A stretch of 10,983 nt of DNA from JAFCBV01 sp965370715 (GTDB lineage Archaea > EX4484-52 > B79-G9), in contig CBDUVQ010000028.1 of NCBI GenBank assembly GCA_965370715.1, forward strand, positions 1 to 10,983. Reading direction: 5' to 3'. Shown here piece after piece: positions 6,110 through 10,983 of this stretch. Made by a program: the position numbers and the translations under genes. The notes under the pieces are model-generated. The model did not search any database, was not told the origin of the DNA, and saw only the letters and a program-made list of their open reading frames with translations. The first letter of the stretch is position 1; each line of letters opens with the position of its first letter.

Positions 6110-7155
6110 TCAAACAACCTTTTAATCTCATTAGAATCTGGCTTTACAATACCTTTCTCGGTTATTATTCCTGCAATATATTTTGCAGGAGTAACATCAA
6201 AAGCAGGGTTAAGGGCACGCGCACCCTTTGGCGCAATCCGAACGCGGCTTATTTTATATGTGTCTGCAAGCCCTGTTGCATACAGAACTTCATCCTCGTT
6301 TCGTTCCTCAATTGGGATGTCTTTTCCTGTTGCGCAGTTCATATCAAATGTCGTTGTAGGCGCAGCGACATAAAAAGGGACACCGAACTCGCGCGCGACA
6401 ATTGCTTTTTCATAAGTGCCTATTTTATTTGCCACATCCCCGTTTGCGGCAATCCTGTCTGCGCCGACAATCAGTAGGTTAATTCCCTGTGACATATAAT
6501 GCGCGCCTGCATTGTCAGGAATTATCCGGTGCTCAATTCCTTCGTTCAGAAGTTCCCACGACGTCAGCATCGCGCCCTGACAACGGGGACGTGTTTCGTC
6601 AACATAGACAAAGACTTTCTTTCCCTGCTGCTTTGCGCAATATATCGGGGCAAGCGCGCTGCCCCAGTCAACGAACGCGAGCCATCCGGCATTACAGTGT
6701 GTCTCAATCTTAAAGCCGTCTTTGATTAATTCACATCCGTATTCTCCGATTTTTTTGCAGTTTTCTGCATCTTCATCAGCTATTTTTTGCGCCTCAATAA
6801 CTGCGGTTTCTTTCGGGTTACCTGAGTTAATTGCAGAATCATAAACCCTCTTTGTTGCATAAAACAAATTCTGCGCAGTCGGGCGCGTCATCTCTATATG
6901 ATTTCTTGCGGCATCAACGCATTCTCGAAAATTCTCTTTTTCTGCCTCAAGAAATGCCTGCGCCATGGCAAAGCCCGCAGATGCGCCGATTGCGCCTGCA
7001 CCGCGCACTACCATCTCCTTGATAGCTTTTGCAGTATGCAGGTGAGTCGGAAGCTCTATAATCTCAAACTTGTGTGGCAGAAGAAGCTGGTTTATCATCT
7101 TTACCGTGCTGCCTTCGAGCCAGACTGTTCGGTAGTGCTTGTTGTTGACTTGCAT
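6106..7155 (-). CDS. mtnA: S-methyl-5-thioribose-1-phosphate isomerase (or 5-deoxyribose paralogue)
   Basis: Isomerises 5-methylthioribose 1-phosphate to the ribulose form in SAM-by-product salvage. The protein has 349 residues, typical for the family (eIF2B-like fold). Markers are VRGAGAIGASAGFAMA near 50-65, the MtnA hallmark RPTAQNLFYA at 91-100, catalytic Cys154 in THCNAG, DETRPRCQGA at 186-195, catalytic Asp233 in GADRIAANGD and NKIGTY. The segment after THCNAG reads WLAFVDWGSAL rather than the common ALATAGYGTAL type, which may mark a subgroup. The next gene, a class II aldolase, overlaps it by four bases. It diverges from the 112-aa gene across a 42-base gap with a TATA element near 7182. 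MtnA is favoured over ribose-1,5-bisphosphate isomerase by length and the RPTAxNL motif. Confidence 0.92.
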   Translation of the reverse strand: MQVNNKHYRTVWLEGSTVKMINQLLLPHKFEIIELPTHLHTAKAIKEMVVRGAGAIGASAGFAMAQAFLEAEKENFRECVDAARNHIEMTRPTAQNLFYATKRVYDSAINSGNPKETAVIEAQKIADEDAENCKKIGEYGCELIKDGFKIETHCNAGWLAFVDWGSALAPIYCAKQQGKKVFVYVDETRPRCQGAMLTSWELLNEGIEHRIIPDNAGAHYMSQGINLLIVGADRIAANGDVANKIGTYEKAIVAREFGVPFYVAAPTTTFDMNCATGKDIPIEERNEDEVLYATGLADTYKISRVRIAPKGARALNPAFDVTPAKYIAGIITEKGIVKPDSNEIKRLFE

Positions 7156-7176
7156 AATGCAGAATATGGTTGCGCA

Positions 7177-7186
7177 TAATTATATT
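7177..7186 (-). promoter_or_regulatory. TATA box of mtnA, in the shared divergent gap
   Basis: The reverse strand reads AATATAATTA, centred about 27 bases before the mtnA ATG. The plus-strand gene at 7198 starts only 42 bases from mtnA, so both promoters must overlap here. A plus-strand TATA at the usual distance is weak. Confidence 0.45.
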
Positions 7187-7197
7187 GATAAAATACG

Positions 7198-7536
7198 ATG
7201 AATGATAGATTTATAACGATTTTACAACCGTTATTATTTAGTGATTACATTGTTTCTGAAAAAATAACTGTTGGTCTAGCTACAACTAATCCCAATGAAC
7301 TTCTTAATTTTCTTAGAGGAGAAGGAATACTTTCCAGTCTTTGCAGTGAAGTGGGAGACAAGGGTGTGAGATATATTGTTGCAGGTCCGACGAATGAGTC
7401 ATATAAAGACGTATTTAAAAATTGTGACTATATAGAGGAATATGAGTTTTTGGGTGCCAATGAAGGCGATTTAGATAGCGTAGAAAACTATCGTAACAAA
7501 CACAGCGGTGTATCTAGCAATGAAACGCATCAATGA
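7198..7536 (+). CDS. unrecognised 112-residue protein
   Basis: I do not recognise this protein. It starts MNDRFITILQPLLFSDYIV and continues with a likely alpha/beta segment (KITVGLATTNPNELLNFL, GVRYIVAGPTNES). It ends in an acidic, polar tail from about residue 80 (EYEFLGANEGDLDSVEN). No membrane helix or metal motif is visible. It diverges from mtnA and runs 37 bases ahead of the MTA phosphorylase, which has its own TATA box. It is AT-rich with no GCGCGC words, unlike those two genes. A clear promoter at leaderless distance is not seen, which lowers confidence slightly. It could be a real small soluble protein or the remains of a longer one. Confidence 0.6.
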   Translation: MNDRFITILQPLLFSDYIVSEKITVGLATTNPNELLNFLRGEGILSSLCSEVGDKGVRYIVAGPTNESYKDVFKNCDYIEEYEFLGANEGDLDSVENYRNKHSGVSSNETHQ

Positions 7537-7544
7537 TGTAAAAG

Positions 7545-7554
7545 CATATAATAC
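7545..7554 (+). promoter_or_regulatory. TATA box of the MTA phosphorylase gene
   Basis: CATATAATAC is centred about 25 bases before ATG 7574. It lies just after the stop of the 112-aa gene and gives the phosphorylase its own leaderless promoter. Confidence 0.55.
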
Positions 7555-7573
7555 TTTTTTCTAAAACAGCACT

Positions 7574-8365
7574 ATGCAACAAATCGCGGATATTGCCATA
7601 ATCGGCGGCACAGGAGTCTATGACTCTGCGCTCTTAAAAGACTCAGTTGAAGTAGATACAGAAACACCCTATGGAAAGCCGAGCGCAAAGATAATCATCG
7701 GCACTCTTGGAGATAAAAAAGTCGCATTTCTGAACAGGCACGGTGAGGGGCATAGCATCCCACCGCACATGGTGAACTCGCGCGCGAACATTCACGCGCT
7801 CAAAGAGCTTGGGGTAACAAGGATTCTTGCGCCGACAGCAGTGGGCTCACTTCATGAGGATTACAAGCCCGGAGACCTTGTGGTTATTGACCAGTTCATT
7901 GACAAGACACATAGTCGCCCTTCCACGTTTTACGAGAACGGCAAAGTTTGCCATATTTCTATTGCAGACCCATTTTGCCCTGATTTGAGAAAACTGCTTA
8001 TTGAAACCGGAAAGTCTCTCGAATATAACATCCATGAAAAAGGAACTATGGTTTGCATCAACGGACCCCGCTTTTCTACAAGAGCAGAATCCTTTTTATT
8101 CAAGTCATGGGGCTGCCACACAATAAACATGACTCTTGTCCCGGAGTGCGTGCTTGCGCGCGAGAAAGAGATGTGCTATGCATCTGTTGCAATGGTTACG
8201 GATTATGACTGCTGGAAAGAGCACAACGTAACTCTAGATGACGTGATTTCAACAATGAAGCAGAACGAGGAGAAAGTCAAAAAAATTCTTGTTGAGGCAA
8301 TACAGAAGATTCCCGCAAAAAGGGAATGCGGGTGCGGGAGCGCGCTGGAAAGCGCGCTGATTTGA
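7574..8365 (+). CDS. mtnP: S-methyl-5'-thioadenosine phosphorylase
   Basis: Phosphorolysis of 5'-methylthioadenosine to adenine and 5-methylthioribose 1-phosphate; archaeal forms often also take other nucleosides or 5'-deoxyadenosine. The protein has 263 residues. It shows IIGGTGVYDSA at 9-19, RHGEGHSIPPH at 55-65 for phosphate, RANI, GPRFSTRAES at 164-173, INMTLVPE at 184-191 with the MTAP-type Asn-Met-Thr, and VTDYDCW at 208-214, whose Asp residues hold the adenine. The C-terminus carries Cys252-Gly-Cys254, a CXC motif known from thermophilic archaeal MTAP/PNP as a redox disulfide. Products feed MtnA and Apt, both encoded nearby on the other strand. The TGA stop leads in frame into a transporter remnant. 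Confidence 0.94.
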   Translation: MQQIADIAIIGGTGVYDSALLKDSVEVDTETPYGKPSAKIIIGTLGDKKVAFLNRHGEGHSIPPHMVNSRANIHALKELGVTRILAPTAVGSLHEDYKPGDLVVIDQFIDKTHSRPSTFYENGKVCHISIADPFCPDLRKLLIETGKSLEYNIHEKGTMVCINGPRFSTRAESFLFKSWGCHTINMTLVPECVLAREKEMCYASVAMVTDYDCWKEHNVTLDDVISTMKQNEEKVKKILVEAIQKIPAKRECGCGSALESALI

Positions 8366-8554
8366 TGTAACGCTGTTCTTGCAGAAGTATTATTATACAC
8401 CCGTCTCGGAATTGACACCCTTATTTTCATAACTCTTGCATTCTATGGCACAATGCCTGTTGGCGCATTAATTGTCGGCCAGCTTGCAACAAAGTGGCTT
8501 GTCGGTCTTGTCAATATCCCGTTTATGTATGCAGGGAAGAAGATAATGGGTTAG
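8366..8554 (+). pseudogene. C-terminal remnant of a queuosine-precursor (VUT/YhhQ-type) transporter
   Basis: Directly after and in frame with the phosphorylase TGA, 62 codons stay open to a TAG at 8552-8554. The translation contains RLGIDTLIFITLAFYGTMP, then LIVGQLATKWLVGLVNIPF and MYAGKKIMG. This matches the last two membrane helices of VUT family transporters, whose ends read like IDTLIF-(I/V)-xIAFxG and K-PxxY. Archaea can use such carriers to import precursors for archaeosine. No ATG lies before the first helix, and the roughly 150 upstream residues of the family are absent, so this is a truncated remnant. The remaining 8555-8677 gap shows nothing but the next promoter. Confidence 0.68.
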
Positions 8555-8644
8555 CCATTCAATATTCTTAGTGGTGTTGCCTTGATGTGTTCGTTCGTGT
8601 ATTTTAGGCGGACTTAAGAGTGTTTTATTATCTTTTTTGAGTAG

Positions 8645-8656
8645 TAAATTCTTAAA
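8645..8656 (+). promoter_or_regulatory. TATA-like element before the PPDK-like gene
   Basis: TAAATTCTTAAA is centred about 27 bases before ATG 8678. It is weaker than the others but correctly spaced for a leaderless message. Confidence 0.35.
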
Positions 8657-8677
8657 CTTTGATGTAAAAATAATCTG

Positions 8678-10492
8678 ATGATTAAAAGCCTGAAGGAACT
8701 TGCTGAAAGCGGAGACTTTGACATAGAACGCTACGGCGACAAAACAGTTCGATTAGCTGAATTTCTTGTTGACCGAGAGGAGCAAGACTTCATATGTCGT
8801 AAGCCATCCGGTTATGTTGTGGATACCGAGGAAGTAGATGAGAGAATTTTAAGAGAAACATTTGATAGTTTAGTTAGCGAAATTTACACTTCAATTGGTG
8901 AGAGAAATGTATGTGCTATATATTGCAGAAGTTCTGCTCCCGGAGAGTATCCCGGATCAAATGAAAGCATACCGGTGCTGTATGATGAAGGCGATCCCGA
9001 ACAAAGTTGGCTTAACTTTCAGGAAGCCTTTAGGGGCGTTAGAGAACAAGGAGCTCTAAAACCTGTTTTACTGCAAAACCTGATTGGTGAAATAACACCT
9101 GAAGAAAGAATAGTTATTAGAAAAGTTCATGAATATGATTGGCCGGGACTTCCTAGTGGAAAGCGCATAGCGGACATTGAAGTAGAAGATATCCCTGAAT
9201 TTCAGAAATTAACAACAAAAGCAGTTCTTGAGGCAATGAAAAAAGAAGGAATAGAATTGCCAAAATATGGCGGTGAAGCTTCTAGTAGTTCTTTTATGAG
9301 TCTGGCATTCTATGTTGAAAACGGACCACACATAGATACGCTTCATGTTCGCAATATGTGGGATATTCAAAGCAATGATTATTGTGCGGAATCTGTGTTA
9401 AGTTCAATTAGAAATGGTATTATTGAAGAGAAGGGCTATTCACGTAATAACAATAATGAATTTCTTGATAAATCAGGAAAGGTTGTACTCAAAAAGGGAA
9501 CGCCAGTTTCAATTGGGATTCAGGAGCATGAAACAGAACATGTTATCGGGCAAACAAATACTGCTTTTGTTGCAAGAAGCAGGGACTATTTAGAGCCTGA
9601 TATGGCGTCTGTAAAAAGAGCATGGGGCTTGACAAGCTATCTTATGGGGGGTGACAAAGAGTCGGAATTGGATTTTTGGCGCCGGTCAATGATTATTGAA
9701 TATTTTGATCCTGAAACAGGTGAAGTTAAGGAAACCGTAAATCTCGGACATGATTTCTGGATGTCTTCAAAACCCTATTACATACAAAACACGTGTGAAG
9801 CATTTTCCATACGAAAGAAAAAAATTGAATTAAGGAAAACATTTGTTGACGAATATCCTCATAAGATAAGCAAGGAAGTTCTAAGAATTGCAAAGTTTTA
9901 TCAGGACAAATTAGGTGTTGAAGTAGAAATTGAAGGGTGTATAAAGGATGAACAGTTACATATTTTACAGATTACAGAATCACCATTACCAGAGGACGTA
10001 ATATCCCATCTAACTGAAGTTTCCCATGATCGGGTATTATATGAAACCGATTTTGGGCGCGGTAGTATCAATCATCAAGGATCTGTAGTTATTAGAGATG
10101 ATGATGGCTATCGAAGATTGATTGATGCGTTTGATAAACAAGGAACGCCCTGTTTAGTATTAGGTTTCAATAATAGCGTAACTTCTGAGGAGAATTTTTT
10201 GTATATAGCAACGAATAAGTCTATTTGCGCGGATGTTTCTGAAATGAACAAACGTCGCGGAGGCGACAGACAGGGGTTTGGTAGCATGAGTCAACATATG
10301 GCTGGAATTGCATGTCAGACAACCGTCACTGCTGCACAGAATGGGAGACAAGGCGGAATGTTCTATGCAGACCCAGATACTTTGATGGATGGATTGAGAG
10401 ATTATATCGAAGAAATTGATGGAGTAAAAGTTATAAGAGATGTTCGTGTAGAAGCATGTAGAGAAGGACTGCAAATCTATAAGCCATCTTAA
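8678..10492 (+). CDS. divergent PEP-synthase/PPDK-like phosphotransferase, no PEP-binding barrel
   Basis: No close family is recognised, but the order of motifs follows the PPDK N-terminal ATP-grasp domain. GDKTVRLAEFL (20-30) resembles GGKgaxLAEL; RKPSGYVV (41-48) resembles VPpGFVV; RSSA (84-87) matches the RSSA hallmark; VSIGIQEHETE (277-287) resembles the VQxMV strand; and AWGLTSYLMGG (315-325) resembles the GLGExVVxG element. VEIEGCI (416-422) followed by LHILQI (427-432) matches the metal-binding DIEWAI...YILQ pair, but the Arg of LQxRP is replaced. At the end, GSMSQHMAGIA (535-545) resembles GGxTSHAAIVA of the phosphohistidine swivel domain, making His540 the candidate. The C-terminal PEP/pyruvate barrel is absent, as in rifampin phosphotransferase-like enzymes. 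Length is 604 residues. It is AT-rich and lacks GCGCGC. Substrate unknown. Confidence 0.7.
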   Translation: MIKSLKELAESGDFDIERYGDKTVRLAEFLVDREEQDFICRKPSGYVVDTEEVDERILRETFDSLVSEIYTSIGERNVCAIYCRSSAPGEYPGSNESIPVLYDEGDPEQSWLNFQEAFRGVREQGALKPVLLQNLIGEITPEERIVIRKVHEYDWPGLPSGKRIADIEVEDIPEFQKLTTKAVLEAMKKEGIELPKYGGEASSSSFMSLAFYVENGPHIDTLHVRNMWDIQSNDYCAESVLSSIRNGIIEEKGYSRNNNNEFLDKSGKVVLKKGTPVSIGIQEHETEHVIGQTNTAFVARSRDYLEPDMASVKRAWGLTSYLMGGDKESELDFWRRSMIIEYFDPETGEVKETVNLGHDFWMSSKPYYIQNTCEAFSIRKKKIELRKTFVDEYPHKISKEVLRIAKFYQDKLGVEVEIEGCIKDEQLHILQITESPLPEDVISHLTEVSHDRVLYETDFGRGSINHQGSVVIRDDDGYRRLIDAFDKQGTPCLVLGFNNSVTSEENFLYIATNKSICADVSEMNKRRGGDRQGFGSMSQHMAGIACQTTVTAAQNGRQGGMFYADPDTLMDGLRDYIEEIDGVKVIRDVRVEACREGLQIYKPS

Positions 10493-10554
10493 GTCACCCC
10501 TTAAAACTTTGGATGAAACATTAGAGCAACCGTTAGATTTTGTTATTTACAATA

Positions 10555-10608
10555 AGTGAAACTCTGCCCTATTTGAACCGAGGGCAAAGATCATTTCACT
10601 ACCATTTT
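10555..10608 (+). terminator. two-part hairpin plus T-run between convergent genes
   Basis: AGTGAAA (10555-10561) pairs with TTTCACT (10594-10600). Directly inside, CTCTGCCCT (10562-10570) pairs with AGGGCAAAG (10581-10589) with one mismatch, leaving a 10-base loop and a one-sided 4-base bulge. A TTTTT run follows at 10604-10608. It lies after the PPDK-like gene and before the convergent FKBP stop, so a terminator for the plus-strand gene, or a shared one, is likely. Nothing else is seen in 10493-10621. Confidence 0.5.
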
Positions 10609-10621
10609 TCTGCAACAAGTA

Positions 10622-10983
10622 TTAAGCACTCACAATCTCAACTAACTTGAGCTTGAAATTCAGAACTTTTCCTGCCATTGGGTGGTTCAGGTCAAGAGTT
10701 GCTGACTCATCATCTATTTCCGTTATCTTTGCCGGTATCTGCGCGCCATTCGGAAGAGTCACGCCAAGCACCATTCCGACCTTAACCTCCTGCTCTTTAG
10801 GAAGCTGTTCTTTTGGCACCTTCTTGAACATTTGCGGGTCGTGGTCACCGTATGCATCTGCGGGCGGTAGCTTAACATCTTTTTCTTCACCGGCTTCCAT
10901 TCCTTCTACAGCGTTGTCAAACCCTTTTATGACTTTTCCGGCACCGACTTCAAATTCAAGCGGATTGCCGTGCTTTTCAGAGC
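10622..10983 (-). CDS. slyD: SlyD-like FKBP-type peptidyl-prolyl isomerase, 5' end beyond the window
   Basis: Catalyses prolyl cis-trans isomerisation and acts as a folding helper in the cytoplasm. The reverse strand is open from the right edge to the TAA at 10622, giving about 119 C-terminal residues; an internal Met near 10900 is not the real start. It shows NPLEFEVGAGKVIKGFDNAV, then EGMEAGEEKDV of the FKBP core, then DAYGDHDPQMFKKVP leading into the insert-in-flap chaperone domain (VLGVTLPNGAQIPAKITEI). The SlyD hallmark DLNHPMAGKVLNF follows before the last strand. Archaeal short FKBPs share this layout. No His/Cys-rich metal tail is present, as it ends EIVSA. It converges on the PPDK-like gene. 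Confidence 0.92.
   Translation of the reverse strand, partial: SEKHGNPLEFEVGAGKVIKGFDNAVEGMEAGEEKDVKLPPADAYGDHDPQMFKKVPKEQLPKEQEVKVGMVLGVTLPNGAQIPAKITEIDDESATLDLNHPMAGKVLNFKLKLVEIVSA

Noticed and set aside
6898..7179. Plus-strand open frame opposite the start of mtnA
   Set aside because: Antisense to conserved MtnA codons and rich in Cys/His/Arg typical of a shadow frame.
8323..8362. Tandem AGCGCGCTG copies at the mtnP 3' end as a recombination site
   Set aside because: The two copies encode the repeated SALESAL stretch and match the general GCGCGC richness of core genes; no further copy lies at the remnant boundary.
10160..10474. Minus-strand open frame within the 604-aa gene
   Set aside because: Shadow of the plus-strand gene; no promoter or motif.
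1..10983. tRNA genes, CRISPR arrays, insertion sequences with terminal repeats
   Set aside because: Looked for cloverleaf-like segments, regularly spaced repeats and transposase motifs by eye; none were convincing.

Overview
The window looks archaeal. It encodes the archaeal wybutosine enzyme Taw3, a SlyD-like FKBP isomerase and a type I glutamine synthetase. Most start codons sit 25-28 bases downstream of a TATA-like box with almost no leader and no clear Shine-Dalgarno, as in archaeal leaderless transcripts. I cannot name the lineage; a euryarchaeal or DPANN/Altiarchaeota-type genome would fit.

Layout. At the left edge (1-707, minus) is the start of a very AT-rich COG1106-type AAA ATPase, a family often found in abortive-infection pairs, with a palindromic candidate operator at its promoter. 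An AT-rich gap follows, then a minus-strand housekeeping block: glutamine synthetase (999-2327), a decayed Bro-N phage-antirepressor-type gene on the plus strand (2461-2581), taw3 (2590-3156) and apt (3201-3731). A 192-aa unrecognised plus-strand protein (3826-4404) is followed by the convergent minus-strand unit mtnA - class II aldolase - corA (7155 to 4409). A 112-aa unrecognised protein (7198-7536) and an MTA phosphorylase (7574-8365) follow on the plus strand. The phosphorylase stop codon runs in frame into the C-terminal remnant of a queuosine-precursor (VUT/YhhQ) transporter. Next is a 604-aa divergent PEP-synthase/PPDK-like protein (8678-10492), then a hairpin and the 3' part of a convergent FKBP isomerase gene (10622 to the edge).

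How it fits together. MTA phosphorylase splits 5'-methylthioadenosine (and possibly 5'-deoxyadenosine) into adenine and a ribose 1-phosphate derivative. MtnA isomerises the sugar phosphate. The class II aldolase next to mtnA can cleave the ribulose 1-phosphate product to DHAP plus an aldehyde, which is the DHAP-shunt route. Apt can return the adenine to AMP. The window therefore holds both arms of SAM-by-product salvage. CorA follows the aldolase by 21 bases and may be co-transcribed.

Composition. The recognised core genes carry about fifteen GCGCGC words. I saw none in the ATPase region, the two small orphans or the PPDK-like gene, which suggests these four are recent arrivals. The two gene remnants also point to accessory-gene turnover here. 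The best novelty candidates are the PPDK-like orphan kinase and the promoter-linked palindromes of the ATPase and of the 192-aa orphan.
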